Shown: positions 39,901-49,499 of the stretch, one piece after another
Position numbering within the stretch: position 1 is the first letter of the stretch
How the letters are laid out: each line of letters starts with the position of its first letter
The notes under the pieces: model-generated
What the model was told of the DNA's origin: nothing
What the model saw: only the letters and a program-made list of their open reading frames with translations
The model's database searches: none
Program-made: the position numbers and the translations under genes
From: Mortierella alpina
Taxonomy: Eukaryota > Mortierellomycota > Mortierellomycetes > Mortierellales > Mortierellaceae
Reading direction: 5' to 3'
Length of the DNA: 64,000 bases
Assembly (NCBI GenBank): GCA_029449245.1
Contig: JANATF010000007.1
Location: 806,001-870,000, forward strand

Positions 39901-40319
39901 CCGAGATCATGACTGGCGTGCACAAGGGCGATCGAATCATGATTGCGCGCGTTCCTCTGACCTCCGCTGATGACGACCGTGCCTCACCCGTCAAGTTCAT
40001 ACGCAGACAGTTCCCCATCAAGCCTGCTTATGCAATGACCATCAACAAGTCGCAAGGACAAACACTTAACCATGTCGGTCTATACCTTCCACAGCCCGTG
40101 TTTGGTCATGGCCAGATCTATGTGGCTCTTTCACGCTGCACAAACCCGCAGAACTTGAATATCCTCATAGACAATGGCAATATTCCAGGCCGAACTGGAA
40201 CGTACACGAGAAATGTTGTTTATAGAAGAGTTCTTTCCACCTTTACCGAATAAATTCCACCACACTCTTCCAGATATCAGACTACAAACCCGTGGCATAG
40301 ACCACGGGCAGCCCTCTAG
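33977..40319 (+). mobile_element. Helitron B1, autonomous
   Basis: A 6.3-kb element with the Helitron end structure. The 5' end is TCCTCTATATTATTAAAAG, preceded by A. The 3' end has a hairpin (40289-40308, CCCGTGG/CCACGGG with a 6-nt loop) 11 bp before the end, then CTAG followed by T. The 5' region also has a perfect hairpin AATCGCCAT-TT-ATGGCGATT (34010-34029). It encodes a Rep-helicase protein. The next copy starts at the base after CTAG. Confidence 0.93.
34680..40253 (+). CDS. Helitron B1 Rep-helicase (HUH endonuclease plus PIF1-family helicase)
   Basis: An open frame of 1,857 codons. The N-terminus has four zinc-knuckle-like repeats of the form C-x2-C-x4-H-x7-C (CNQPGHQRTSHRDC and variants, residues ~42-180). 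The Helitron_like_N domain (PF14214 type) contains the HUH motif RGLPHVHILLIL and the tyrosine motif KYLFKYVYKGHDK. A Pro/Ala/Asp-rich linker follows (38430-38570). The PIF1 helicase has Walker A VDGPGGTGKSFLYNTL, Walker B IIIWDEAPMSRR, GGDFRQVTPVLPG and the C-terminal MTINKSQGQTLNHVG and YVALSRCTNP. All catalytic residues look intact. It nicks and unwinds the element for rolling-circle transposition. A further zinc-knuckle exon (34484-34590, CTFCGMPGHSRSSNKRC) suggests the real start is upstream, with an ATG split AT|G by an intron at 34364/34365; the last junction before 34680 is unresolved. Confidence 0.95.
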   Translation: MARVRARKADRERQEMLAPAPSRAPTPVLAPVPAAPIPATICRFCNQPGHQRTSHRDCLMNTERLGLRPVVAPIPICESCNQPGHKRRSHRDCLMNPERLELQPALAPIPICESCNQPGHQRISHRDCLMNLETLRLQAIQDAANAPPAPAAVPVPVPVCASCNQPGHQRMSHRDCPMNPARLQPIQEADPANPAAVDRARLGPVPVPVPLARQPFRESSVRGPDIVGYRHTIARMINCPYCKAKVWIQEKTKGTKRRPVFSICCAEGRVNVPEVTPEPTLVNRIGDLSAIGKVFRECIRKYNSVLSFTSMGVTVDPHLASARNGVYTFRAQGSVVHELGALVPREGGRPSFAQIYFYDPAEQVRRRLAVFLRRPLANGQQQEQNQQEDQLQEDVPAEDDLDPYDPIAEDAVDVDAPVQGEDAEDAAPDAEQVLAVEGLDPECMLSLQTMLEEKNRFCGLYKTIREREAAQGGVVEHYKILLKAAREKKAPRRRQYDIPSATEIAVIIPGNETAAEKRDIVIEGKGGGLRRINETHPNYDPLQYVLLHPAGEDGWTHNTHLMLAKNEVGPAYPGDDDLAEEAVPDEGVAQVEEEQAEGIHLEGDNDNDNDELLAGDEDDGEDDFWVDFDLDGADLDRMDEGPRDKCVSARAYYAYRLQIRAISETDWRSFFWMFGRLCHQYVVDQFAKIEAMRLRYFRDHQKECRIADYKGVVDAIAKDQAAGRTGKYTVLPSSFTGGPRYMSGLYQDAMAMVRDHGKPDLFITFTCNPKWPEITAELMPGQEAADRPDLIVRAFNIKMKALLKDLLFKNILGKVIGYTWVVEFQKRGLPHVHILLILDKLSKIKTPDDINSVVCAEIPDPVQHPLAYETVTTSMIHGPCGDYNPSAPCMKEDPITKRVYCDKGFPHAFAEETSVSNKGYPLYKRRDDHRTVNRRVGRQQLPVHNGFVVPYNLYLVTKYNAHINVEVCSSVAAVKYLFKYVYKGHDKAEVKLHPAVIRLRERRPRTAGQDFDEIEEYQDARYVSACEALWRIFSFRLTARSPSVQRLQIHLESHQPILLNPDSDLAVEVDRNHDSRLMAWLKLNQEDPDARQYTYPDIPKHYTWNSRTRAWKRRRKAINVITRMYFVHPKDTERFCLRLLLKVVKGATTFKDIRTTPHPYHPALIVVHNTFKQAALALDLLDDDKEWEQCLREASLSEMPRKIRELFADILVQCTPSDPEKLWHLFAYHLSEDYLRQLNERNPDNLDPEAFQVAPPVDAAPIVDVPAAAPPADAAPPVVVNPADAPQAEALPAQAVPLHPYVVAARNAALAHINKLLIEIGSSLAAFDTMNALYTGDNIDEHLIEWDAPPPPPADNSALFNAGQRAAYEILTTAIENPAAQRKLFFVDGPGGTGKSFLYNTLIAHCHSLGRTSIAVASSAIAALILHGGRTAHSSFNIPIKIDEHSTCRIEPDADLATTIAQAAIIIWDEAPMSRRQLFEAVDRTFRDILQPRPPLPIGTIDNRPPQDPFGGKMIIFGGDFRQVTPVLPGASQTQIENACFKFSPLWQHVETLRLTENMRVAQAGQNQAFVDLLLRIGEGRMPTVTHNGKSDYIRIPDEFLWHPDHASSTDNELRLKAFVRAIYPDIENGALPPDFMAERALLTCLNNNVDKLNALATSMLPGESRTYTSQDSIQDRESADAALYAPEYLSSLSPKGLPPHSLELKVGQPIMLIRNKNPSRGLCNGSRLIVRGLGRKIIFAEIMTGVHKGDRIMIARVPLTSADDDRASPVKFIRRQFPIKPAYAMTINKSQGQTLNHVGLYLPQPVFGHGQIYVALSRCTNPQNLNILIDNGNIPGRTGTYTRNVVYRRVLSTFTE

Positions 40320-41360
40320 TCCTCTATATTATTAAAAGAATTGACCAAAATTAATCGCCATTTATGGCGATTAGCTGTTAGCGGTTAGCTAACATATCAC
40401 GTGAGGGCGGAGCCCGAGGGTGATAACCGCGAGCCCCTGCGAGCTACTGCTGCCGCGTGCGGCTGCAGCGGAGCGCGGTAGCGCGACTGCCTCTGCCATC
40501 TCGCGCGAAGCGAAGCGTAGTGCCACCATCTTTCTCACAACCCTCCACAATGATATCTACTTGAATCTTTTTCTCTCCTTTTTTTCGATTATGCGATGGG
40601 AGGGAGACCCGGGCAGCGGGCAGCGAGATGGCGATCACTACTACTACGATGCACACTATCAAGATGTCACCACAGCGAAACCAGAACCACAGTGAAGTAT
40701 GACACACGGTGAAGCCTGACCCATGGTGATTCCTGCCCACAGTGAATCCTGAGCCACGGTGATCCCAGCCCACGGGTGAAGCCTGACCCACGGTGAAGCC
40801 TGACCCACGGTGTTTCCTGACCCACGGTGAAGCCTGACCCACGGTGAAGCCTGAGCAACGGTGTTTCCAGCCCACGGTGAAGCCTGACCCACGGTGTTTC
40901 CAGCCCACGGTGAAGCCTGACCCACGGTGTTTCCAGCCCACGGTGAAGCCTGAACTACGGTAAAGCCTGAACTACGGTAAAGCCTGAACTACGGTGAAGC
41001 CTGGACTACGGTGAGGCCTGAACTACGGTGAAGCCTGAACTACGGTGAAGCCTGAACTACGGTGAAGCCTGAACTACGGTGATCCCAGCCATGGTGAACT
41101 CCAGCACAGCGACACAAGTAGGACCACGGTGAATGAATGAGGGATGTCGAAGGAGCAATGGGTGAAAGAGCAGAGGGAGGGTCGTCGGTTGTTGATTTTT
41201 TCAGGCCTTGATTTCTTTTCCTTCCTCCAAGCCACGACAACCTTGCAAAGCTGGCCTCCTATTATCACCTGCACCACTACCTACCTGCTGTCGACACCCC
41301 ACTACCACCACAACCCCTCTCGCACTCATACCCGTGGCATAGACACGGGCAGCCCTCTAG
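40320..41360 (+). mobile_element. Helitron B2, non-autonomous
   Basis: Starts TCCTCTATATTATTAAAAG directly after the B1 terminal CTAG, keeps the 5' hairpin (40353-40372) and the GC-rich leader of B1, and ends with the B-type hairpin (41331-41349) and CTAG (41357-41360). The coding region is replaced by a minisatellite. No gene. Confidence 0.88.
40684..41090 (+). repeat. Minisatellite inside Helitron B2 (~17-18 bp units)
   Basis: Roughly two dozen copies of variants of CCACGGTGAAGCCTGACC, with TGTTTCC and GATCCC variants interspersed. Open frames on the minus strand (for example 40444-40941) are repeat translations. Confidence 0.9.
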
Positions 41361-41698
41361 GGTTACGATCTCATGTGAGGGCGGAGCCCGAACTGAACGC
41401 GAGCGCCAGCGAACCTCGGAGGCCGCATGCGGCCGCAGGGATGCGCGGAGCGCGTGCAATCCCCCCTGCTATCTGTGTGCGCGAAGCGCGCATAACTCTC
41501 CAAGAGCCGGTGGGCCTTCGTATCACAGTGAAACAGTGCAAAGAGATGAAAAAGCAGCCAACCAAATTCTGAAAATTTGCACCTTGAGAGTCAACGACCC
41601 ATCCCCATCCCACTCCCCACCTCCCCCACCACTACCACCACAGCCACAACTCCCTCTCGCACTCATACCCGTGGCATAGACCACGGGCAGCCCTCTAG
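41361..41698 (+). mobile_element. Helitron B3, 5'-truncated
   Basis: Begins after the B2 CTAG within the B leader (GTGAGGGCGGAGCCCGA), lacks the TCCTC 5' end, and ends with the B hairpin (41668-41687) and CTAG (41695-41698). The next base begins the 5' end of A1. Confidence 0.8.
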
Positions 41699-42006
41699 TC
41701 TACTCTCTTTTAAAAACAACAATTTTTAGCTCCTTTCACCTGACTTGCGGACCGTAATTCACGAGTTTTATGAAGGAAGGACCTTGAGGTTGAGGGTCCG
41801 GAACCAGTACCGGTACCAGAATCCACGGGGGTGGGACGGGATCACGGAGAGCTGAAGAAAAAGAACGAAGAAAGAACGAGTCAACGAGTCAATGCACGTG
41901 GAAAATATTTTCATTTTTAATTTTCATTTCAAGGGGGCCGAGTTTTCAAGGGGGTTGGTTTTTTTTTTTTTTTGTCCGTTAGAGCGTCTCGGCTGCTGGG
42001 TCGGTA

Positions 42007-42010
42007 AGTC

Positions 42011-42070
<60 letters not shown>
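42007..42070 (+). repeat. (TC)n microsatellite
   Basis: About 30 TC dinucleotides with few interruptions, in the 5' leader of the A1 Rep-helicase gene. Confidence 0.95.
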
Positions 42071-42076
<6 letters not shown>

Positions 42077-42193
42077 TCTGTATCTGTCTTCACCATCCCC
42101 CGCACCTCAAACATACAAACACTTCATTTTTCTAATAAACAGTTTTCCATCATCGCCATCTTTCGTGTAGCAGTCATCACTCTTACATCTTCA

Positions 42194-45100
42194 ATGTCAG
42201 CCAGGTAGAGAGTTAGCACTGAGAAATTAATAGCACGACTGTGGAATGAGAAAGAGAGAGGGATGTTACAACAGGGGAGGGGCTTTTATATCCCCTGGGG
42301 ATCGGTCCGCTGGTGGCTGTGTCGTGACACCAACAGATCCAACTAAGTGCGACTGTTGTGTATTATTGACAATATGCCACAAGCGGCATCCATGCAATGC
42401 GCTACAGCTCCTGCATCGCCTCACGTCCAACGCTCATTGCACGTATTTTTAGCCAAGCTTTCGTTCCAGTTTGTGCATCTTGCGGAGAGGAAGGCCACAA
42501 ACGAAGTAGCAACGACCTCTGTCGTTTAAACCCCAAAAACCTTTCGAGGTAGGTTACTTCACCGTTGTGGCGACCTCGAAATAAAGTTACGTGGTCTGTG
42601 CATAGCCCATGCTAATTTTGAAGTGATGCGATATAATTGTTTTTAGCATTGAAAGGGTTGATACGGTGTCCGTTTGTGCAGCTTGCGGAGAAGAAGGCCA
42701 CAAACGAAGCAGTAACGACCTCTGTCGTCTGAATCCTAAAAACCGTGCGAGGTAAGTTGGCTATTCTTTCTTATCTATCATCAATGACGATATTACAGGA
42801 TCAACAGGGGCCAGAATACTGTAGTGCTAACGTTGGTACCGGTGAAAATCTCCTGTATATGATGCGATGATGCGTTTGTAGGTTTCAAGCTGCGCAAATA
42901 GCGCGTGAGAAGGTTCAGCAAAGCGATCGACTATCTCGCGGGCTTGAGCCATTCACAACTTACATTCATAAGTCTAGGCTACATAGTACCATGGATAACA
43001 GCAGCACCGCTGATTCGTCCTCAACTGCTCCGGCAGCCCAAGACTCCACTGTGCTCACTGAAGCCCAACCAGTTCTTACGTGTGTATCTTGCGGACAGCT
43101 GGGTCACGCGCGCCGTTCCCACAGAAACTGTCCCTTGAGGAACCATTCAGTGTATGTGTGAGGATATGGGGTAACCTGACACCATTTACTGTATCAAAGC
43201 GTGGCACGGCAAGGCTGGAGGTTGACTCTTGATTTTTTTTTTATATATTTAGTCCCACTACTAATATTAGTGCAACAGATCCCGCTGAGGTGCCCATCGC
43301 TCGAAGGCCGTTCACAGATGACTTGGTTACTGGACCCACTTTTCGAGATGGACGGCATTATTTGGGGCCTATGGTGTCGTGCCCGTATTGCCACGCAAAG
43401 GTTTTCATGCAGGAAAAAGTCGTCGGCAAAAAAGCCCGACCGACATATAGCATTTGCTGCAATCAGGGCTCAATCGACTTGCCACCCATCAACCCACATC
43501 CGGAATTGGTGGAACTAATGAGCCACAAATCTTTCGTGAGCAAAATCCGGAAGTACAACTCCTCACTTTCGTTCGCCTCGATGTGCGCAAAACCGGACAC
43601 ATCTATGGCGAGAGGAGGTATCTACACCTATAGGATCCAAGGGGCAGTAAGACGTTACGCCAGCTCCCTTCTGCCCCCTGATGATTCGCCCAGCAAGTTC
43701 GCCCAAATTTATATGTACGATCCAGAGGCGCAGGCAGCCTTGCGCAAGGACCGTATGAACGATCTCGACACAAACATTCTGTTGAGGATTCAGAGCATCT
43801 TGGATGAGATCAATCCTCTGAGCAAAATGTATTATTCCCTACGAGAACGGGAGACAGGTGGGGACAACGTGGATGATGTCCGCATTGTTCTCAAGACCGC
43901 TGATAAACAACGCCAGTACAATCAACCCGTCGTCTCGGAAGTGGCTATTTTACTGCCCGATGAGCAACACATGCTGGAGAGTCGGGATATTGTCCTTCAT
44001 GGCCGACACACTGGAAGGAAAACACTTTTTGATACCAGTTCGCAGTATGATGCACTGCAGTATGTGCTTTTGTTCCCAAGAGGCGAGGCTGGATGGACCT
44101 ACAGGACTTTTGCGGAGCGTTCTGATCGTGGTCCGAGAAGATACTCAAAGAAAAGCACCAACCCGACTACCGATGAGTTGGAAGCGGCCGAAGGTGACGA
44201 TGAAGATGAGGATGACGACGGAGACGTAGCTGTAGCAGGAATCGAAACAACAGCTGGGGAGGAAAGTGGTGGTATGGAATTGGATGCAGTCGATGGTCAA
44301 GATGGCGCAGGAGCGGCAGATGAAGCTGAACCCCCTGAGGACCGCTCAAGATTTGTGTCACTGCGCAAGTTCTGCGCGTATCGGCTCATGATCCGTCCGA
44401 TAAGCGAGGAGGACCAGCGATGTTATTTCTGGATGTGCGGCCGCCTCTGCCATCAATTTGCAGTGGACCAGTACGCCAGGATAGAATCCCAGCGACTGCG
44501 ATACTATCAAAATAATCAGTCAAAGATGCGCGCAGGAAAGTACAAAGTCATCATGGATCTTCTCAACAGCGACGTGGCAGCTGAGAATATCGGCAAACTC
44601 CAGGTGTTGCCGAGCACATTCCAAGGCGGCCCTCGACATATGCAACAATTATTCCAGGACGCCATGGCCATAGTCCGCACCCATGGAAAGCCAGACCTCT
44701 TTGTTACATTCACATGCAACCCCAACTGGCCTGAGATTACCGACAATCTCATGCCAAATCAGACTCCTAATGACCGACCCGATCTCACCACCCGCGTCTT
44801 CCAACTCAAACTGGATGAGCTTCTCAATGATCTGCTGAAGAAAGGGGTCCTGGGCAAGACTGTCGCGCACGCGTGGGTTATTGAGTTTCAAAAACGAGGG
44901 CTGCCCCACGCGCATATTCTTCTGATCCTGGACGAGAAATCCAAGCTTCTTACGCCTGAGGATTACGACTCCATAGTATCTGCAGAGATACCTGATCCCA
45001 TCCTGCATCCTCTTGCTCATCGAGCTGTTGTCAAGCATATGATCCACAGGCCATGCGGAATAAATCATAACTCAAACGCGGTCTGTATGGACGGTGACAA

Positions 45101-48005
45101 GTGCACCAAACGATACCCGCGCGATTTTGCCGAAGAGACGCTTCCCAACGTGGACGGATATCCTATGTATCGCCGGCGATCCGAGAGCACAAAAGTAAGG
45201 AAACACAATATGGACATCGACGCCAGCTGGGTCATACCTCACAACCAATACCTCTGCATCAAGTACGATGCCCACATCAACGTTGAAATTTGTTCTTCAA
45301 TCAAGGCCGTCAAGTATCTGTTCAAATACGTTTACAAGGGCCATGATCGAGCCAGGTTTTCTGTCGGCGAACAAGCCGTTGATGATGATGCTCAAGGTGA
45401 CGGTGTCCCAGAGATTGGTATCCCAGAAGTCGATGTCTCAGACGACATTGCTCCGGCTGTCGCTGGACCAAGTACCGCCGCACCAAGTACCCCTCTCCAA
45501 GGCGACGGTGTTCAAGTGCAAGTCGCACAGGCCGATGCAAACAATGGCGGCAACAGCGGTGACAAAGTGTCCCACGACGAGATAAAGGGCTTTTTGGATC
45601 ACAGATATGTATCAGCTCCCGAGGCAATATGGAGGATCCTCAAGTTTCCTATGCACCACCACGCGCCAAATATAATCCGACTTCAAGTCCATCTGCCTGA
45701 AGAACAAAACATATCATTCTCAGCCGATGCCACAGCGGCCGAGATCGCAGCAGCGCAAGAAAACCGTGAGACGACTTTGACCGCTTGGTTTAGGTTAAAC
45801 TTGGAGCAGTCTCTAATGTCCGAGAACAGTGTCCCCCATCCGGCATCAAAAGATCTTTTGTATTCAGAGATTTGCCAGCATTACACCTTCTCCAAAACTT
45901 GGAAGCCGAGGTTCCGCACCAGGCTACCCCGAGACGATCCCAGACGTGCCCAAGACGATCAGGATCAAAGGCAGAAACCAATCGCTCGCATGTACTATGT
46001 GCCTCCTAGAGACGTGGAGCGCTTCTGTATTCGAATTCTGCTGATGCATGTCAAAGGAGCCACCAGTTTTGAGCATCTGCGTACCGTCGAAGGCGTTGTG
46101 CACGACACATTCCAAAAGACTTGCGAGGCACTGAACCTGTGGGAGGATGACAAGGAGTGGGAAGAGTGTCTTCGGGAGGCAGCGACCACTCATATGGCAC
46201 CCCAGCTGCGCCAGCTGTTTGCGATGATCCTATTTAACCCAAACAGCAGCACCCCGTCCAAACCTGACGATCTCTGGGCCAAGTTCTCGGATGATATGTG
46301 TGACGATATTCTCAGGCGACCCGGCATGAAAGCAGAGGACTGTCCAGCCGACTACAGCGAAGGCCAGTGGGAAGCCAGACGAACACAAATGGCCAAGTCC
46401 GTTGCTCTCTTTCACATTGATGGGATCCTAAAGGGCATGGGGTCAAGTCTAAAAAACTTTCCCATGTTGCCACAAGACTACATGGAACACGTCGGAGATC
46501 TTCCTCAAACTTTGCTTCGAGAAAATGAGATGCGTAGGCTCCGGTTTATCCTGGATGCAAAAGAAAACGTAGCCAAACTCAATGGGGAGCAGGCAGTTGC
46601 ATACCACACCATCATGCAATCAATCGAAGACAACGGTCCAAAAATGTTTTTCATTGACGGACCCGGAGGCACTGGAAAGTCTTTTCTCTACAACACTTTG
46701 ATCGGTAACATTCAAAGTCTCAGGAAGGATGTCATCGTCGTCGCCACCTCGGGCATTGCTGCCCTGATCCTTCACGACGGTCGCACAGCACACTCGGTCT
46801 TCAAGATCCCGATTCCCGTGCTTTACGACTCGGTGTGCAACATTGCAAAAGAGGATGAAGTGACAGAGCGGATTCGTAACGCCGCTGCCATATTCTGGGA
46901 TGAGGCCGTCATGCAGCATCGGTTTGGCTTCGAGGCTGTAGACAGAACTCTGCGTGATCTGCTGCAGGTGGACCTTCCGTTTGCTGGCAAGGTTGTTGTC
47001 TTTGGAGGCGACTTCCGACAGATCCTTCCAATAGTCGTCAAGGGGTCTCCCAGTCAGATCGAGGCAGCCTGTCTCAAGAACTCGCCACTCTGGACCGGAG
47101 ACCAAATCACTGCGCTCAAGCTCAAGGTCAACATGAGGGTGACAAGAGACCAAAATCAAAAGCCCTTTGTCGACTTTTTGCTGCGGGTAGGAGAAGGGAC
47201 CGAGCCCACATTCAAGTTTGGTTCCAACTCGGATTTCATTCACGTACCCAATGACTTTATCTTTACCAACGGTTTCCAGAACAACCGGCCGCCGACCCAA
47301 ACACAGTTTTTACATGCCGTCTACCCCGACATTGACAAGCGCGTGTTGCACCCGACGTTCTTAATGGGCCGAGTCATACTGTCTCCCAAGAATGACTCTG
47401 TCGATGGACTCAACGCTCTGGCGACAGCAACGATGCCAGGCCGGCAAAGAAAATACTATAGCCAGGACTCCATCTTTGACGATGACACCTCTCCGGACTA
47501 CCCCACCGAATTCTTGAACTCACAAAGACCATCTGGAATGCCGCCTCATGAGCTCATCCTCAAAACTGGCCAGCCTGTGATTCTTTTGCGCAACTTGGAC
47601 CCGACCATCGGCCTTTGTAACGGGACGCGAATGATCATCAGGTCATTTGGGAGAAAATATATTGAAGTCCAGATTGCGGTAGGCAGGGCTCGGAATCAAA
47701 CCGCATTCCTACCTCGGTTATCACTCACTACGGCAGACAATGCGATGACGCCCATAAAGTTCACAAGACGTCAGTTTCCGATCAAACCAGCCTTTGCAAT
47801 GACAATCAACAAGGCGCAAGGCCAGACTCTGGACACCGTGGGCCTTTATCTCCCTCAGCCCGTCTTCAGTCACGGCCAGCTGTATGTGGCGTTATCAAGA
47901 TGCACCAACCCAAAGAACTTGAAGGTGTTGATTGAGAATGGACAGGGTGAAGATGGCCTATTTTACACCCGCAACATAGTGTACCCAGGCGTTCTAACGA
48001 AATAA
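42194..48005 (+). CDS. Helitron A1 Rep-helicase (HUH endonuclease plus PIF1-family helicase)
   Basis: Five exons join in phase: 42194-42204 (ATGTCAGCCAG), 42453-42548, 42647-42751, 42882-43151 and 43253-48005, giving 1,744 residues. Exons 2, 3 and 4 each encode one zinc knuckle (CASCGEEGHKRSSNDLC, CAACGEEGHKRSSNDLC, CVSCGQLGHARRSHRNC). The large exon carries the Helitron_like_N domain with HUH RGLPHAHILLIL and KYLFKYVYKGHDR, an acidic stretch (44160-44340), and a PIF1 helicase with DGPGGTGKSFLYNTLIG, AIFWDEAVM, GGDFRQILPIV, MTINKAQGQTLDTVG and YVALSRCTNP. All motifs appear intact. It is clearly diverged from B1, so the two families moved independently. The exon-by-exon zinc knuckles look like exon duplication, since exons 2 and 3 are nearly identical. 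Confidence 0.93.
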
Positions 48006-48542
48006 ACATCACACCTCCGTTGCACACAATGCATGGACTTGAATTTTTTTTTATTTTTTTTTTCAAGGGAAAAAGGAGTAGACGTGGACAGAGAGAGAGA
48101 AAATGTTCACCGCCAACCACCACCCTTCATCATCTTCACCACAAATTCCGATCCTCAATCCACGCGCGCGACCATCGGTCGCGCTAATACCCTTGTCTAC
48201 TCTCTTTTAAAAACAAAAAGTTTTACCTCCCGTTTTTTCCTTTTTTGGGTTTTTTACGTCGTTGTTAATCACGAGACCGAGACGGAGAGCCCCGGCCTCC
48301 GCGGGCGGGCGGGATCCACCACGGAGGTGCTGTATAAAAGAAAGGAAAGGAAAGAAAAGGAAGGAAGAAATTTCACGGAGAGCTGTCAAAAAAAAAAAAA
48401 AGACGGGGTCGACGCGCGTTGCAAACGTTGAAGAAAGAAAAGAAAGGGGTTACTATATTAACAGTTCAAATATGGCGGTGGGCGGCGGAAGTAAGACCGT
48501 GCGGAAAATACTGACATGGCCTCTCGCTCTCTCTTATCCCTT

Positions 48543-48574
<32 letters not shown>

Positions 48575-48615
48575 TCTCAGACTTTCGCTCCCTCGCCTCA
48601 CATCTTCTCTAACTC

Positions 48616-48665
48616 CTTCACTTCACTTCACTTCACTTCACTTCACTTCACCTCACTTCACCTCA
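48616..48665 (+). repeat. (CTTCA)n/(CCTCA)n pentanucleotide repeat
   Basis: About ten CTTCA or CCTCA units within the 5' part of Helitron A2, a little after a (CT)n run. Confidence 0.85.
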
Positions 48666-48870
48666 CTTATTTCTATTCTATTACTCCCTCACCTTAGTTG
48701 TTCCGATGATCGATGAACGTGTGGAGTCTGCGAGGTCTGCGAATCGATGTACATGTCATTGTACCTGTAGTGACAGGTGCGTGTGTAGTGTGTAGTCAGG
48801 TCAAGTTTTTTTGAAAAGGATGATAGAGCGTAGGAACCGCCTGAGCCTGAGATAAGTCATACCTCCAATC

Positions 48871-49433
48871 TTGATCCTGTTATACAGCAGTACAGATCCA
48901 ATCGATAATAGGAATGCCGCAATCATTTCTGCTTACCTCAAGCGAATACATGACATCAAAGCACTTGCCTACATGCTGTATGGAATCTCGGGCGTTCCCA
49001 TAAGCTGCATCGAGGAAGAGCGCATGAACCAGGAAGAAGCGCGCCAGTTCATACAGGATTACGTGCAGCAGGTGATGAACAGGTCCTACTTGGAACACAG
49101 GTATGTAATGAAGTTGCCATAACTGACATGTTCAGGCATTTTCATGGGAAACAAACAACTTGCGTTTCCCTCGACACCTTTATACGGGCGGCAGCAAAAC
49201 AGGCAGATAAGCGCGATCTTCCCGTCGACCTTATCAATCGAATAGATGATATTCGAAGTCAGATTTGTAAAGAGTATGGACTCAGGATACCCGAGGGAAC
49301 TAGGGTTGAAAAACTTAAGGACATCGAGGATGTAAACGTGCTGCTCTGCGATTACATAGAACAAGAAGTTCTACCTACTCTACATTACATGCACAGAAAG
49401 GATAGTATATATTATCAAGGGATGCAATATTAA
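48871..49433 (+). CDS. Unknown coding segment captured in Helitron A2
   Basis: Two open stretches join in phase if a short intron (49101-49135, GTATGT...TTCAG) is removed: LEH, then R across the junction, then HFHGKQTTCVSLD. The product of about 170 residues is helical and charged (AYLKRIHDIKALAYMLYG; DLINRIDDIRSQICKEYGLR) and ends GMQY. I do not recognise it. An acceptor-like CAG precedes the tyrosine codon near 48890, so the 5' end may be an internal exon. It lies in the part of A2 that has no counterpart in A1, as expected for a captured host gene fragment. The 35-bp intron is shorter than the others in this window. Confidence 0.4.
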
Positions 49434-49499
49434 AAGAAGAATGTTGTCAATGAAGTCGTACGACTATGGCAATTGCTACTCCATTAAAAAAAATGGAGT

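Larger units (their letters stand above)
41699..48195 (+). mobile_element. Helitron A1, autonomous
   Basis: A 6.5-kb element. 5' end TCTACTCTCTTTTAAAAAC; 3' hairpin GCGCGACC/GGTCGCGC (48167-48184) followed 11 bp later by the terminus CCCTTG and then T. The terminal CTTG departs from the usual CTRR but recurs at the end of A2. Carries an intact Rep-helicase gene with introns, a (TC)n run at 42007-42070 and a pyrimidine-rich leader. Confidence 0.9.

Noticed and set aside
40444-40941. Gly/Trp/His repeat protein on the minus strand
   Set aside because: Translation of the Helitron B2 minisatellite; no independent evidence for a gene.
34680-48005. Host PIF1 DNA helicase genes
   Set aside because: The HUH and two-tyrosine Rep motifs before the helicase and the Helitron ends around each gene show that they are transposon genes.
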